Below, one piece after another: positions 34,922 through 48,501 of a stretch of 64,000 nt of DNA (the first letter of the stretch is position 1; each line of letters opens with the position of its first letter). The DNA lies in assembly GCA_002722885.1 (NCBI GenBank), contig PBNE01000013.1, positions 288,831 to 352,830 on the forward strand, in the 5' to 3' direction. Position numbers and translations under genes: made by a program. This DNA comes from Rhodospirillaceae bacterium (lineage in GTDB: Bacteria > Pseudomonadota > Alphaproteobacteria > SP197). Below the pieces are notes generated by a model that did not search any database, was not told the DNA's origin, and saw only the letters and a list, made by a program, of their open reading frames with translations.

Positions 34922-35829
34922 TTACCAGGCGAACACCGCCCCGAACACGACGGCGACGATGATCGCGCCGCCGATGCCGAGCAGCATGTAGCTGCCGAAC
35001 ACGGCAGGCTTCACAAGCGACCAGACTGCCGCCATGGCGGGGATGGAGCTGACTGCACCGGCGACCATGAAGGCCATCGCGGCGCCAGCACTCATGCCCT
35101 GTCCCATCAGGTCGGCAACAAGCGGCGGTGCGGCATAGCTGTTGAGATAGGCCGGCGCGCCGACGAAAGCGGCGACCACGATGGACAGCAGACCGTCACC
35201 GCCGACCACAGGACCGATCGCTTCGGCCGGCACATAGGTGATCAGAAGGCCTTCAAGCAGATAGGCGAAGGCCAGCCACTTGATCAGGAAGATGGCGTTT
35301 GCGGTGCCTTCGCGACGGAAGGTGTCGCGCCCGTCGTTCATGCGCCAGAAGAACCAGAGCGGTTTGCCTTCGAAGGGCGACGACGAGCTGCAGCAGCCAC
35401 CGCCGCTGCGTGTGCGCAGCGGATCGGCAAACGCGCCGGTGCGCATGAAAGCCTGGAGCAGGAAGCCACCCATCAGACCGATGGCGACCGCAGCCATTGC
35501 CTTGCCGACGGCAAATTCCCAGCCCAGGGCGCCTGCCGTGATGAAAAGCGTGGGCGGGTCGATCAGAGGGGTGGCGAGCCAGAAGGCCATCACCGCAGCA
35601 AGCGGAACGCCCATGGCCAGCATGTCGCGATGAAGGGAATGACCTCACACGAACAGAAGGTTGCGAGGCCGCCGAACAGGGCAGCCATCACGATCATGCG
35701 TGAGGGATGGCCGGTGAAGGCGCGGGCCACCACCGCCTCGGTGCCGCTGTTCTTGAGATGGGCGATCAGGGCCACCAACTCCGCCATCGGCGTGTCCGCA
35801 AGCGCCTGCTCCATAAGCCATTCGGCCAA
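34922..35829 (-). pseudogene. Permease of the UPF0718/ArsP type, frameshifted
   Basis: The first 60 or so residues read in one frame (start 35829) up to LFGGLATFCSCEVIPFIA. From about 35623 similarity continues one base off (MLAMGVPLAAVMAFWLATPL onward) to the stop at 34922. A single missing base near 35624 would restore a continuous permease of about 300 residues with eight or so TM segments. The FCSC motif and a later GGGCC cluster fit the ArsP/UPF0718 permeases that export organoarsenicals. It is divergent from the arsR-like gene, sharing its operator region. A one-base assembly error is possible, but neighbouring ars genes are also damaged. Confidence 0.7.
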
Positions 35830-35889
35830 TATGGGGCGGTCAGGTGGATCTTGCGCCGTCTGTGCGTGTTCAATCTTTCAAAGACTCTT

Positions 35890-35924
35890 GAATTATTTCG
35901 ATAATTCCATAAATATTGAAATAT
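35890..35924 (+). promoter_or_regulatory. Palindromic operator between permease and arsR-like gene
   Basis: A strongly AT-rich island in a GC-rich genome. It contains the perfect inverted repeat GAATTAT-TTCG-ATAATTC (35890-35907) and a second palindrome ATATT-GA-AATAT (35913-35924), which runs into the putative arsR start. Dyads of this kind between divergent ars genes are typical ArsR-family operators. Binding is inferred. Confidence 0.55.
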
Positions 35925-36273
35925 AAGCACGCAGAACACCATCGACGCGCTGCAGGCGCTGGCACAGGAAACACGGCTGACGGCCTTCCGGATTCTGGTT
36001 GAGGCCGGTCCGCCGGGTATGGTTGCCGGTGGAATTGCCCGCGCGCTCGGGATCGCGCCTTCAAGCCTTTCTTTCCATCTTAACCGCCTGGTTCATGCAG
36101 AGCTTGTCGTGTCGCGCCGGGAGGGACGGCAGATCATCTATGCCGCCAACTTCGACACCATGGAGGGCCTGATGGCTTTCCTTACCGAGAACTGTTGCCG
36201 GGCGCAGGGGGGCTGTGTGCCTCCCGCCGGACAGCCAGAATCAACCCCAGAACTGGAGGTTATCAAGTCATGA
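35923..36273 (+). CDS. arsR: ArsR-family transcriptional regulator, start codon ATG apparently changed to ATA
   Basis: The reading frame encodes a compact winged-helix regulator: IDALQALAQETRLTAFRILV, the recognition helix ALGIAPSSLSFHLNRLVHAE and the wing VVSRREGRQIIYAA. C-terminal cysteines (NCCRAQGGC) could bind As(III) or Cd(II). An upstream TGA in this frame and the family's usual length place the start at ATA 35923; there is no ATG, GTG or TTG before it. The first ATG (36019) would delete the first helices. So the gene either starts at a rare AUA codon or has lost its start. It overlaps the glyoxalase gene by ATGA. Confidence 0.65.
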   Translation: MSTQNTIDALQALAQETRLTAFRILVEAGPPGMVAGGIARALGIAPSSLSFHLNRLVHAELVVSRREGRQIIYAANFDTMEGLMAFLTENCCRAQGGCVPPAGQPESTPELEVIKS

Positions 36274-36731
36274 AACTTGTGCATGTAAATGTCAGAGTCG
36301 ACGATGTTGAATAGGCCGTCAGCTTCTACGGCGCCCTGTTCGGTGCAGAGCCCGATGTGGTGAAGCCGGACTATGCCCGCTTGCGGCTTGATGAGCCGTC
36401 GATCAACTTCTCGATTTCCCAGAGCAACGGGGTAGTCGGGATGGATCATATGGGCATCGACGTCGACAGCGCCGAGGAGCTGGCTGAAGTCACCGAACGT
36501 CTTCAGGCGGCCGGGCATGCCACAAGCCCAGAGAAAGATGCTCCGTGCTGCTACGCCCAGTCCAAGAGGTCCTGGTCGGCCGACCCCGCAGGTGTGCCGT
36601 GGGAAACGTTCTTCTCCTACAGCACCTTTGTAACCTACGGGACCGATGTCGCCGGCAACGCCGCAATCGCGGCATCGGCCGGCAAGGAAGGCCGCGAGGT
36701 TTCGACGACGGCGCGAGAAGCCTGTTGCTGA
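36270..36731 (+). pseudogene. ArsI/CadI-type glyoxalase with nonsense codon 15
   Basis: The frame from ATG 36270 encodes a vicinal-oxygen-chelate protein like ArsI, the C-As lyase that demethylates trivalent organoarsenicals, or CadI. Expected metal ligands are His5, His60 and Glu112, and the arsenic-binding vicinal pair is Cys93-Cys94 (APCCYAQS). Codon 15 is TAG (36312-36314) within VDDVE-stop-AVSFY, where the family normally has Gln or a similar residue; CAG to TAG is one transition. The remainder is intact for 138 codons. Translation from ATG 36357 would miss the first metal ligand, so function is probably lost unless the stop is suppressed. Confidence 0.7.
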
Positions 36732-36741
36732 GGACCCTCTG

Positions 36742-37251
36742 ATGGCGGGTACGCCACGTAACGTGCTGTTTCTGTGCACGGGCAACTCCGCACGCAGTGT
36801 GCTGTCGGAATGCCTGCTTGAGCGATGGTCGGGTGGCCGCTTCCGCGCCTTCAGTGCTGGCAGTAAGCCGCTTGGTGCCGTCAATCCGCATGTTTTGGAC
36901 CTGCTGGAATGTCTGGGCCATCCCACAGACCGGCTACGCTCGAAGTCATGGAATGAGTTCTCGGGCGATGGTGCGCCGGCGCTTGATGTCGTCGTGACCG
37001 TCTGTAGCAATGCTGCCGGTGAAAACTGTCCTGTTTGGGTCGGCGCTCCGCTCACGACCCATTGGGGCGTTGAGGACCCGGCTGCGGTCAAAGGCGATGA
37101 CGACGAGATCGCCGAAGCGTTTCTGGAGACCTACCGCATCCTTGAGACGCGTATCAGACACTTCGTCTCGCTCCCCTTGGAGGAGCTCGATCAGAGTGCC
37201 CTGAAGCGGGAATTGGATGCAATCGGAGAGATGCCCGCCGCGTCTGCCTGA
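36742..37251 (+). CDS. arsC: Arsenate reductase of the low-molecular-weight phosphatase type
   Basis: A 169-residue ArsC/LMW-PTP fold protein. The P-loop is C12TGNSARS19 (VLFLCTGNSARSVLSE). The second-half motif has a cysteine (VVTVCSNAAGENCPVW), as in thioredoxin- or mycothiol-type ArsC. THWGVEDPAAV is also typical of these arsenate reductases. It converts As(V) to As(III). It lies 10 bases after the glyoxalase frame in the same operon and is the only undamaged gene of the cluster. Confidence 0.83.
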   Translation: MAGTPRNVLFLCTGNSARSVLSECLLERWSGGRFRAFSAGSKPLGAVNPHVLDLLECLGHPTDRLRSKSWNEFSGDGAPALDVVVTVCSNAAGENCPVWVGAPLTTHWGVEDPAAVKGDDDEIAEAFLETYRILETRIRHFVSLPLEELDQSALKRELDAIGEMPAASA

Positions 37252-37359
37252 TCCCACGCAGAATCCCCTTGCGAATCGCCAGGCGGGCTGGTTGTTTAGC
37301 GGCCCATTTCAATCAGCCCAAAAGACCGGCAGCGAGAAGCGCTGTGGGGGAGAGTTTTG

Positions 37360-39856
<2,497 letters not shown>

Positions 39857-39899
39857 TCGTCAGCACTGACGTTCCGTCATCACAGCTTGCCTTAGCGCC

Positions 39900-40339
39900 A
39901 TGATGACACTGGTTGTCATGGCCTTGCTGGTGCCGTTGTCGTGGGCGGATTACGATCGCGGCACGGCCGTGGAGGCCAAGGACATGGTCTCCGAGGCCAT
40001 CACATCATTCGATGATGCCGGTGCCGATCCCACCTTCGCGCGTATCAATGCCGGTGACCCCGCTTTTCGCGACTGCGATCTCTATGTCTTCGTAGTTACC
40101 GAGCCCGGGAGGTCGTGGCTCATGTTGCTGACGGCAACCGCCTCGGCCTCGATGCCACGACCCTGACCGACAGCAATGGTTTGTCTTAAGGTGCGATGAT
40201 CGTGAACGACGCGACCGAGAGTAGTGTCTGAATCTACTACATGCGGCTCAATCCTGCCGATGGCCTGGTTGAGCCAAAGTCGAGCTGGGTCGTCCGTCAC
40301 GCGGGTTATTTTTTCGGCGCGGGAATCTACGCGCAGTAA
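39900..40339 (+). pseudogene. Secreted cache-domain protein, degenerate
   Basis: ATG 39900 gives a signal-like start (MMTLVVMALLVPLSWA) and a cache-like core (TAVEAKDMVSEAITSFDDAG, CDLYVFVV). The frame is lost near 40110. One frame over, the domain continues: GREVVAHVADGNRLGLDATT. It then meets TAA (40187-40189) and TGA (40229-40231, where relatives have Trp), and ends with the family's PADGLVEPKSSWVV and GYFFGAGIYAQ, stop 40337-40339. All three later stops share that frame. This is a single-cache sensor-type periplasmic protein broken by one frameshift and two nonsense codons. 40340-40510 holds no gene; TTGTAC-16-TACAGT (40430-40457) is a weak sucC promoter candidate. Confidence 0.75.
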
Positions 40340-40510
40340 TCCGGCGTGGCTCCGCATCCGTGTGGTCCCATTGGTGCAGTTTGCTGAAGAATCCCGTGTA
40401 AGACATGCCGTTCATGGGTGTTCGTCCGGTTGTACTCTGGTTGGCCGGTGTTACAGTGATTGTCCAACCATCTCTAGTGGTTTTCGGAGCACCGCCCTCA
40501 GGGCAAATCC

Positions 40511-41680
40511 ATGAATCTTCACGAGTATCAGGCGAAACAGATTCTCGCGTCGCACGGTGTGTCCGTGCCGTGGGGCGAGGTCGCCGGCAACGGTGACGAG
40601 GCAGTCGCCGGAGCCGAAAAACTCGGTGGTGGTCTCTGGGTCGTCAAGGCTCAGGTTCACGCCGGTGGGCGCGGAAAGGCCGGCGGCATCAAGGTCTGCA
40701 AGAGCCATGACGAAGTCCGCAGTGCGGCCGACGGCATGATTGGCCAGATCCTGGTGACCCACCAGACCGGTCCGGAAGGCAAACCGATCCACAAGGTCTA
40801 TGTTGAGGAAGGCTTTGACATCGTGCGCGAGCTCTATCTCGCTTTGCTGGTCGACCGTGACAGCAGCCGGATCGCCGTGATCGCCTCGACCGAAGGCGGG
40901 ATGGATATCGAAGAAGTTGCCGCTTCCGCGCCAGAGAAGATCATCACGCTGACGATCGACCCCGCAAGCGGCCTGCAGCCGTTCCACGGGCGGCGTCTGG
41001 CCGATGCGCTGAAGCTCGAAGACGATCAGGTCAAACAATGCGGCAAGCTGCTTGCCTCGATTTACCGGACGTTTATCGCCAGCGATGCCAGCATGCTGGA
41101 GATCAACCCGCTGGTCGTGAGCGGTTCGGATGATCTCGTGGTCCTCGACTGCAAGTTCAACATCGATGACAACGCCATGTTCCGCCACAAGGAGCTGGCG
41201 GAGATGCGTGACGAGAGCCAGGAAGACCCGTCGGAGCGCGAGGCGCATGAGGTCGGGCTGAACTATGTGAAGCTCGATGGGAACATCGGTTGCATGGTCA
41301 ACGGCGCAGGCCTGGCGATGGCCACGATGGACATCTGCAAGCTGGCAGGTGGTGAACCGGCCAACTTCCTGGACGTCGGTGGTGGTGCTACCAAGGAACA
41401 GGTCGCCGCGGCCTTCCGCATCATCGTATCCGACCCGAACGTACAAGCCATTCTGGTCAACATCTTCGGTGGCATCATGCTTTGTGACGTGATTGCCCAA
41501 GGCATCGTGGCTGCTGCCAAGGAACTTGATCTCAAGGTCCCCGTGGTGGTGCGCCTGGAAGGCACGAATGTGAAGAAGGGCAAGGAGATCCTGGCACAGT
41601 CGCGGCTGGCGCTGACGCCGGCCGACGATCTGAGCGACGCTGCGGCCAAGGCCGTGGCCGCCATCGGAGGAGATGCCTGA
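40511..41680 (+). CDS. sucC: Succinyl-CoA synthetase, beta subunit
   Basis: A 389-residue ATP-grasp subunit: [20 protein letters not shown] at the start, [20 protein letters not shown] (nucleotide binding), [13 protein letters not shown] and the CoA/ligase end [16 protein letters not shown]. It makes ATP or GTP from succinyl-CoA with SucD. It overlaps sucD by one base (TGATG). It opens the sucCDAB-lpd operon. Confidence 0.97.
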   Translation: MNLHEYQAKQILASHGVSVPWGEVAGNGDEAVAGAEKLGGGLWVVKAQVHAGGRGKAGGIKVCKSHDEVRSAADGMIGQILVTHQTGPEGKPIHKVYVEEGFDIVRELYLALLVDRDSSRIAVIASTEGGMDIEEVAASAPEKIITLTIDPASGLQPFHGRRLADALKLEDDQVKQCGKLLASIYRTFIASDASMLEINPLVVSGSDDLVVLDCKFNIDDNAMFRHKELAEMRDESQEDPSEREAHEVGLNYVKLDGNIGCMVNGAGLAMATMDICKLAGGEPANFLDVGGGATKEQVAAAFRIIVSDPNVQAILVNIFGGIMLCDVIAQGIVAAAKELDLKVPVVVRLEGTNVKKGKEILAQSRLALTPADDLSDAAAKAVAAIGGDA

Positions 41681-42555
41681 TGGCCGTGCTCGTCAACAGG
41701 GATACAAAGGTTCTGATTCAGGGTTTTACCGGCAAAACCGGGACCTTCCATTCCGAACAGGCGATTGCCTACGGCACACAGGTTGTCGGAGGTGTGACGC
41801 CAGGCCGGGGCGGCAGCGAACATCTGGACCGGCCCGTGTTCGATACGGTCGAGCAGTGCGTCGCTGCGACCGGGGCGAACGCTTCGGTGATTTACGTGCC
41901 ACCGCCGTTCGCGGGTGATGCCATTCTGGAAGCCGTGGACGCGGGCGTTGAACTGATTGTGGCCATTACCGAAGGCATTCCGGTGCTCGATATGGTGAAG
42001 GTGAAACGCGCGCTGGACGGTTCCGACAGCCGCCTCGTGGGACCTAATTGCCCCGGCGTCATCACGCCCGACGAGTGCAAGATCGGCATCATGCCTGGTC
42101 ACATTCACCAGCGCGGCAAAATCGGTATCGTCTCGCGTTCAGGCACCCTGACCTATGAAGGCGTTCATCAGACCACGGCTGTGGGCCTGGGCCAGACAAC
42201 CTGCATCGGCATCGGTGGCGACCCGGTGAACGGGACCAACTTCATTGACTGTCTGGAAATGTTCCTGAGCGATGACGAAACCGAAGGCATGATCATGATC
42301 GGTGAGATCGGCGGCTTGGCCGAAGAGGATGCTGCTGAGTTCATCAAGCAGAACTCGCGCAAGAAGCCGATCACAGGCTTCATCGCGGGTGTGACCGCCC
42401 CGCCGGGACGGCGCATGGGCCATGCCGGTGCGATCATCTCTGGCGGCAAGGGAAAGGCCGAGGACAAGATCGAGGCCATGCAGAGCGCAGGGTTCGCGAT
42501 TGCCGATTCACCGGCAAGCCTGGGCACGACCATGCTTCAGGCGATGAAGGGCTAG
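41680..42555 (+). CDS. sucD: Succinyl-CoA synthetase, alpha subunit
   Basis: A 291-residue CoA-binding subunit. It has [19 protein letters not shown] (CoA site), [20 protein letters not shown] and [20 protein letters not shown]. The phosphorylated His is in the late segment ([20 protein letters not shown]). Its start overlaps sucC, ensuring equal synthesis of both subunits. Confidence 0.97.
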   Translation: MAVLVNRDTKVLIQGFTGKTGTFHSEQAIAYGTQVVGGVTPGRGGSEHLDRPVFDTVEQCVAATGANASVIYVPPPFAGDAILEAVDAGVELIVAITEGIPVLDMVKVKRALDGSDSRLVGPNCPGVITPDECKIGIMPGHIHQRGKIGIVSRSGTLTYEGVHQTTAVGLGQTTCIGIGGDPVNGTNFIDCLEMFLSDDETEGMIMIGEIGGLAEEDAAEFIKQNSRKKPITGFIAGVTAPPGRRMGHAGAIISGGKGKAEDKIEAMQSAGFAIADSPASLGTTMLQAMKG

Positions 42556-42591
42556 ACTTCACACGAAGGAGGCCGCCGGCTGAGGCGGCAG

Positions 42592-45531
42592 ATGTCCATG
42601 GGACAGCGTATCGACGAACTCTCCTTTCTTTACGGCACCAACGCGAATTACATCGAAGAGCTCTACGCGCGTTATCGCAGCGACCCGGATGATGTCGATG
42701 AGGCGTGGCGCGAGGTGTTTGACGAGCTTGCCGACGATGAGGCCTCGATCCTGGGCGAACTGGAGCCTTCACGTGCCGCCCGCCGTATCCAGAACCTCGA
42801 TGACGAACCCGAGGGATACGGTTTCCCGCCCAATGGTGGCAACGGACATGCACAGCCGTCCAACGGCGGCAACGGCGCGGTCATGACACAGGCGCCGGCC
42901 TGGGCGCCGGAACCGGTTAGCCGTGCTTCGGTTGCCGAGTTTGCCCTGGCCCGCGACAGTATTCGTCTCTTGATGATGATTCGCGCCTATCGCGTGCGCG
43001 GCCATCTCGCTGCCAATTTGGACCCCCTGGGTATCGAAGGCAGCCGTCATCACCCTGAACTCGATCCCAAAAGCTATGGCTTCACCGAGGAAGACTACGG
43101 CCGGGATTTTTTTGTCGATGGTGTTCTCGGCTTCCAACGGGCGACGCTGAAGCAGATTCTGGATGCGGCGCGCAAGACCTATTGCGGCACGATCGGTGTC
43201 GAGTTCATGCATATCCAGAGCCCGGAGGAGAAGTCCTGGATTCAGCGCAAGTTCGAGGGCACCCGAAGCGACGCCGAACTGGGTCCTGAAGAAAAGAAGC
43301 GCGTGCTGTCCGAAATCTTCCGGTCCGAAGGTTTTGAGCGGTTTCTGTCGATCAAGTGGCCGGGCTCCAAGCGGTTTTCGCTGGAGGGCGGCGAGAGCAC
43401 GATCGCGGCCATGGAGACGATCATTCGTACGTCCGCGCGCCTGGGCGTGGAGGAAATCGTGCTGGGCATGCCGCACCGGGGCCGGCTCAACATCCTGACC
43501 AACGTCATGGGCAAGTCCTATGCCCAGGTCTTCTCCGAGTTCCAGGGCGAATCGAGCCATCCCGACGCGGTGCAGGGCTCGGGCGATGTGAAGTATCACC
43601 TGGGCACGTCGTCTGACAGGCAGGTCGCCGACGGACGCACGATCCACCTGTCGCTCACCGCCAATCCGTCTCATCTCGAGGCGGTCAACCCGGTCGTCCT
43701 GGGCAAGGTACGCGCCAAGCAAACCATGATGGACGACGACGACCGCGACCATGTCATGGGTATCCTGCTCCATGGTGATGCAGCGTTTGCGGGCCAGGGC
43801 CTCGTGGCCGAGACCTTGGGTATGTCCGAGCTGCGCGGTTATCGGACGGGCGGGACGATTCACATCATCGTCAACAACCAGATCGGTTTTACGACGAGTC
43901 CGAGATTCTCGCGCTCATCGCCCTATCCCAGCGATGTGGCGAAGATGGTTTCCGCACCGATCTTCCATGTGAACGGTGACGATCCCGAGGCGGTTGTGCA
44001 TGCTGCGAAGCTGGCGGCGAAGTTCCGACAGGAGTTCAACCGCGACGTCGTGCTCGATATCTTCTGCTACCGCCGTCACGGCCACAACGAGGGTGACGAG
44101 CCGGTCTTTACGCAGCCGGTGATGTACCGGACCATCGCCAAGCATCCGACGACCCGTCAACTCTACACTGAGCGCCTGGTCGACGAGGGCGTGCTGACAC
44201 CGAAAGAAGCGGATAGGATTATCCAGGACTTCAACGCGCAGTTGGAAAAGGCACTGGAGACTTCGCAGAGCTACAAGCCCAACAAGGTCGACTGGCTGGA
44301 AGGCGTCTGGTCGGGTCTTGAGGTCGCAGACCGTGACGGCGCGCATCGCGGCATGACCGCTGTGCCGATGGAAGAGCTCAAGACCGTGGGCAAGGCGATC
44401 GCCTCCTATCCGGGCGATTTCAACATCCACCGCAAGCTCAAACGTATCCTCGACCAGCGCTCCAAGATGATCGAAAGCGGCGAGGGTATCGACTGGGCGA
44501 CGGCGGAAGCACTGGCGTTCGGTACCCTGTGTTACGAGCGCGCCCATGTCCGCCTGTCCGGACAGGATTGCGGACGCGGGACGTTCAGCCAGCGTCACTC
44601 GGTTCTGGTCGACCAGATCACTGAGAATCGTTACATCCCGCTCAACCACATCAGCCCTGATCAGGGGCGGCATGAGGTCATCGACAGCATGCTGTCGGAA
44701 GCCGGTATCCTGGGGTTTGAATACGGCTACAGCCTGGCTGATCCCAACACACTGGTGTTGTGGGAAGCGCAGTTCGGTGATTTTGCCAACGGTGCGCAGG
44801 TCATCGTCGATCAGTTCCTGACGGCCGGTGAGAGCAAGTGGTTCCGTATGTCGGGTCTGGTCATGTTGCTGCCCCATGGTTTCGAGGGGCAGGGGCCGGA
44901 ACACAGCTCGGCACGGCCGGAGCGTTATCTGCAGCTGGCCGCCGAAGACAATCTGCAGGTCGCCAACTGCACAAAGCCGTCGTCCTATTTCCATCTGCTG
45001 CGTCGGCAGATGAAGCGGAAGTTCCGCAAGCCGCTGATCGTGATGACGCCGAAGTCCCTACTGCGTCACAAGCGCTGCGTATCAAAGGCCGAGGAATTCA
45101 CGGGCGACACCCAGTTCCATCGCTCGCTCTGGGAGCTGGATGATGCCAGCCATGGCAAGGACATGGAGCGCGTGGTCCTGTGCACCGGCAAGGTCTACTA
45201 CGACCTGATCGAAAAGCGCGATGAGCTTGGGTTGGAGAAGGTGACGTTTATCCGTTTGGAACAGATCGCTCCTTTCCCGTTGGATGCTCTGCAGGAGGCC
45301 GTGAATTACTATCCCAACGCCCAGTTCGTCTGGTGCCAGGAGGAACCGCGCAACATGGGTGCGTGGAACTTCGTTCGCGACAAGATCGAACAGGCGCTGG
45401 AGGGTGGCGAACTCAAGATGGACCTACCGCGTTATGTCGGTCGGCCTGAGGCGGCTTCTCCCGCAACGGGCTTCATTCGCGTCCACGAGCGGGAACAGGA
45501 AGCTCTTGTCCTTTCGGCCCTGACCGGATGA
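42592..45531 (+). CDS. sucA: 2-oxoglutarate dehydrogenase E1 component
   Basis: A 979-residue thiamine-diphosphate decarboxylase. The N-terminal E1-E2 docking region ([20 protein letters not shown]) is present. A Gly/Asn/Gln linker follows near residues 80-98. The ThDP/Mg domain has [19 protein letters not shown] and [10 protein letters not shown], and the transketolase-like C-terminal half has [20 protein letters not shown]. Length and order match full-length SucA. It feeds succinyl-CoA to SucCD via SucB and Lpd. Confidence 0.96.
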   Translation: MSMGQRIDELSFLYGTNANYIEELYARYRSDPDDVDEAWREVFDELADDEASILGELEPSRAARRIQNLDDEPEGYGFPPNGGNGHAQPSNGGNGAVMTQAPAWAPEPVSRASVAEFALARDSIRLLMMIRAYRVRGHLAANLDPLGIEGSRHHPELDPKSYGFTEEDYGRDFFVDGVLGFQRATLKQILDAARKTYCGTIGVEFMHIQSPEEKSWIQRKFEGTRSDAELGPEEKKRVLSEIFRSEGFERFLSIKWPGSKRFSLEGGESTIAAMETIIRTSARLGVEEIVLGMPHRGRLNILTNVMGKSYAQVFSEFQGESSHPDAVQGSGDVKYHLGTSSDRQVADGRTIHLSLTANPSHLEAVNPVVLGKVRAKQTMMDDDDRDHVMGILLHGDAAFAGQGLVAETLGMSELRGYRTGGTIHIIVNNQIGFTTSPRFSRSSPYPSDVAKMVSAPIFHVNGDDPEAVVHAAKLAAKFRQEFNRDVVLDIFCYRRHGHNEGDEPVFTQPVMYRTIAKHPTTRQLYTERLVDEGVLTPKEADRIIQDFNAQLEKALETSQSYKPNKVDWLEGVWSGLEVADRDGAHRGMTAVPMEELKTVGKAIASYPGDFNIHRKLKRILDQRSKMIESGEGIDWATAEALAFGTLCYERAHVRLSGQDCGRGTFSQRHSVLVDQITENRYIPLNHISPDQGRHEVIDSMLSEAGILGFEYGYSLADPNTLVLWEAQFGDFANGAQVIVDQFLTAGESKWFRMSGLVMLLPHGFEGQGPEHSSARPERYLQLAAEDNLQVANCTKPSSYFHLLRRQMKRKFRKPLIVMTPKSLLRHKRCVSKAEEFTGDTQFHRSLWELDDASHGKDMERVVLCTGKVYYDLIEKRDELGLEKVTFIRLEQIAPFPLDALQEAVNYYPNAQFVWCQEEPRNMGAWNFVRDKIEQALEGGELKMDLPRYVGRPEAASPATGFIRVHEREQEALVLSALTG

Positions 45532-45565
45532 TCCGGTCCTTCAGTCAACAACACGGAACCATGTC

Positions 45566-46819
45566 ATGACGGTCGAAATCACGGTGCCCCAGCTCGGAGA
45601 ATCTGTTTCCGAAGCGACAGTCGCCACCTGGTTCAAGAAGAAGGGTGATGCGGTCACGCAGGACGAGCCGCTGGTCGAGCTTGAAACCGACAAGGTGACA
45701 ATGGAGGTCTACGCCCCGGCAACCGGCGTGCTGGCCAATGTCCTGGCTGACGAAGGTGCCGACGTTGAAGTCGGGGCCGTCCTTGGCAAGGTCGAGGAGA
45801 GGGACGCGCCGGCGGAGCCCGCGGCACCCGCAGAGGCGGAACCCGAACCGGCCGCAGCCGAGCCGGAAGCCGCTTCCGCAACTGAGGAGGCACCACTGTC
45901 TCCGGCCGTGCGCAAGCTGGTTGACGAGCACGGGCTCGATCCCTCGGCCATCAAGGGAACCGGCAAGGACGGTCGTCTGGTGAAGGGCGACGTTCTGGCA
46001 CATATCGAGGCTGTGGCAGCGGCACTTGCTGCGGCGCCCGCATCCGTGCCGCAACCCGCGCCGGCACCTGCGCCTCCGCGTGAGCGTGCCGCGGTCGCGC
46101 CGTCTGAGCCTGATCCGGAAGGCCGGGAAGAGCGGGTCAAGATGACCCGTCTGCGCAAGCGGATCGCGGAGCGCCTGAAGGCCGCCCAGGACACGGCGGC
46201 CATGTTGACCACCTTCAACGAGGTCGACATGACGGCCGTGATGGCCGCACGGAAGACCTATCAGGAGCGCTTCGATAGGAAGCATGGGGTACGCTTGGGA
46301 TTCATGTCGTTCTTTGTCCGCGCTGCGGTTCAGGCGCTGATCGACATCCCGGCCGTGAACGGCGAGATCGCAGGCGATGAGATGGTGTACAAGCACTTCT
46401 ACAACATCGGTGTGGCTGTCAGTTCACCGCAGGGCCTGATCGTGCCGGTGTTGCGCGATGCCGACCAGATGACCTTCGCCGGAATCGAAAAGACCATCGG
46501 GGATCTCGGGCGTAAGGCCCGTGACGGCAAGCTGACACCGGCTGACCTGACCGGCGGCACCTTCACGATCTCCAACGGCGGCATTTTCGGTTCGCTCATG
46601 TCGACACCGATCCTGACCCCGCCGCAGTCCGGCATTCTTGGTATGCACAAGATCCAGGAGCGTCCTGTAGCGATCAACGGCGAGGTTGTGGTGCGTCCGA
46701 TGATGTATCTGGCGCTGTCCTACGATCACCGCATCATTGATGGCCGTGAGGCCGTCACCTTCCTCTTACGCATCAAAGACGCCATCGAAGACCCGCAGCG
46801 TCTGCTGTTGGAAATCTGA
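45566..46819 (+). CDS. sucB: Dihydrolipoyllysine succinyltransferase (E2 of 2-OGDH)
   Basis: A 417-residue E2. It has one lipoyl domain (lipoyl Lys in [15 protein letters not shown] near 43), an Ala/Pro/Glu linker (80-110), a peripheral-subunit-binding domain ([20 protein letters not shown]), a second linker and the catalytic domain. That domain has [16 protein letters not shown] and the active-site [17 protein letters not shown]. Succinyl- rather than acetyl-transferase identity follows from position after sucA. Confidence 0.95.
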   Translation: MTVEITVPQLGESVSEATVATWFKKKGDAVTQDEPLVELETDKVTMEVYAPATGVLANVLADEGADVEVGAVLGKVEERDAPAEPAAPAEAEPEPAAAEPEAASATEEAPLSPAVRKLVDEHGLDPSAIKGTGKDGRLVKGDVLAHIEAVAAALAAAPASVPQPAPAPAPPRERAAVAPSEPDPEGREERVKMTRLRKRIAERLKAAQDTAAMLTTFNEVDMTAVMAARKTYQERFDRKHGVRLGFMSFFVRAAVQALIDIPAVNGEIAGDEMVYKHFYNIGVAVSSPQGLIVPVLRDADQMTFAGIEKTIGDLGRKARDGKLTPADLTGGTFTISNGGIFGSLMSTPILTPPQSGILGMHKIQERPVAINGEVVVRPMMYLALSYDHRIIDGREAVTFLLRIKDAIEDPQRLLLEI

Positions 46820-46839
46820 CGGGACAACCGGAGACCAAT

Positions 46840-48234
46840 ATGGCCGAGCATGACTTTGACGTTGTTGTCATCGGCGCGGGCCCGGGCGGCTACGTCTGCG
46901 CCATTCGCTGCGCGCAGCTTGGGCTGAAAACGGCCTGTGTCGAAAAGCGGTCGGCCCTGGGCGGGACCTGCCTCAACATCGGCTGTATTCCGTCAAAGGC
47001 ACTGCTGCAGTCGTCGGAACTCTATGAGCAGGCCAATGGTCATCTCGGCCATCACGGCGTGAAGGTTGCAGGTGTCGAGCTCGACCTGCCGACCATGATG
47101 AAGCGCAAGGACAAGGTGGTAGATACGTTGACCAAGGGCATTGCCGGCCTGTTCAAGAAAAACAAGGTCACCCATCTTTCGGGTTCGGGCCGTATCGTTG
47201 ACGCCAACACGGTCGAAGTCGATGGCAAGTCCCACAGCACGGCCAACATCGTGATCGCAACAGGCTCTGATTCCGCGACCCTTCCGGGGATCGAGATCGA
47301 TGAAAAACGGATTGTGTCGTCGACCGGAGCTTTGGATCTGCCCGAGGTCCCCAAGCGCATGGTGGTGATAGGGGGCGGGATCATCGGGCTGGAACTGGGG
47401 TCTGTCTGGCGGCGGCTGGGCAGTGAGGTCACGGTGGTCGAATACCTTGACCGGATCGCACCCGGTATCGACAACGAGGCCGCCAAGGAGCTGCAGAAAC
47501 TCCTCAAACGTCAGGGCATGACCTTCCGGCTGGGCAGCAAGGTGACCGATGTGAAAACGCTCAAGAAGGAGCTGAAGATTTATGTCGAACCTGCCGCTGG
47601 TGGCGATCCCGAGACCATCGCCTGTGATGTCGTCCTGATGTCCGTGGGCCGGAAAGCCCATACCGAAGGGCTGGGCCTCGCCGAAGCAGGCGTCGCGACC
47701 GACGACCGCGGCCGGGTTGAAATCGACGATCATTTCGCGACCAGCGTTCCCGGCGTCTACGCCATCGGTGATTGCGTGCGCGGTGCGATGCTGGCCCACA
47801 AGGCCGAAGACGAAGGCATGGCGGTCGCGGAGACGATTGCCGGCCAGTCCGGCCATGTGAACTACGATGTCATTCCCGGCGTCGTTTACACCGAGCCCGA
47901 AGCGGCGTCTGTCGGCAAAACCGAGGAAGAGTTGCAGGAGGCCGGGGTCGACTATGTGATAGGCAAGTTCCCCATGCTGGCGAACAGCCGGGCCCGGACC
48001 TACGACCAGACCGGTGGTCTGGTGAAGGTACTCGCCGATGCCAAGACAGACCGCGTGCTGGGCGTCCATATCCTGGGTACAAGCGCCGGGGAACTGATCG
48101 CCGAGGCAGCCGTGGCGATGGAGTTCGGGGCGTCATCGGAGGACATTGCGCGGACCTGCCACGCCCATCCGACCTTCTCCGAGGCCGTGCGTGAGGCTGC
48201 GCTGGCGGTCGACAAGCGCGCCATCCACTTCTAG
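46840..48234 (+). CDS. lpdA: Dihydrolipoyl dehydrogenase (E3)
   Basis: A 464-residue FAD disulfide reductase. The FAD motif is [20 protein letters not shown]. The redox disulfide is in [18 protein letters not shown] (Cys pair near 42/47). The NAD motif is [20 protein letters not shown], and the C-terminal catalytic [15 protein letters not shown] completes the site. It regenerates lipoamide on SucB. It is the last intact gene of the suc operon. Confidence 0.96.
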   Translation: MAEHDFDVVVIGAGPGGYVCAIRCAQLGLKTACVEKRSALGGTCLNIGCIPSKALLQSSELYEQANGHLGHHGVKVAGVELDLPTMMKRKDKVVDTLTKGIAGLFKKNKVTHLSGSGRIVDANTVEVDGKSHSTANIVIATGSDSATLPGIEIDEKRIVSSTGALDLPEVPKRMVVIGGGIIGLELGSVWRRLGSEVTVVEYLDRIAPGIDNEAAKELQKLLKRQGMTFRLGSKVTDVKTLKKELKIYVEPAAGGDPETIACDVVLMSVGRKAHTEGLGLAEAGVATDDRGRVEIDDHFATSVPGVYAIGDCVRGAMLAHKAEDEGMAVAETIAGQSGHVNYDVIPGVVYTEPEAASVGKTEEELQEAGVDYVIGKFPMLANSRARTYDQTGGLVKVLADAKTDRVLGVHILGTSAGELIAEAAVAMEFGASSEDIARTCHAHPTFSEAVREAALAVDKRAIHF

Positions 48235-48252
48235 CACCGGACCAACCCGGCC

Positions 48253-48500
48253 ATGCCTCTTTCGTTCCGCCGTCGTGGGCGCCGCCGATCGGCTGCTGGC
48301 GATCATTCTGGTCATTGCCGTCGGCACAGTGATCGGCTTTCTCTCGACGCTGGATCCCAACACCTATCGCAGCGACATCGAGCGGGCCCTGAAGGATGCG
48401 ACCGGCCGAGAGGTTTCCCTGGGTGGCGATCTGACCTTCCCGGTGTCCCTTGCTCCGACTGTGACGGCGCAATCTGTGACCATTGCCAAAGCGTCATGGA
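48253..48500 (+). pseudogene. AsmA family protein, N-terminal remnant
   Basis: From about 48283 a frame reads RLLAIILVIAVGTVIGF, then LDPNTYRSDIERALKDATGR and DLTFPVSLAPTVTAQSVTIA. This is the TM anchor and first beta-strands of AsmA-type proteins. The ATG at 48253 (MPLSFRRRGR) is in a different frame, so the start region is shifted. After KASW (about 48500) the AsmA similarity ends abruptly and MFS-transporter sequence begins without a stop. Only about 80 of the usual 600 or more residues survive. It is a deletion remnant, not a functional gene. Confidence 0.7.
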
Positions 48501-48501
48501 G

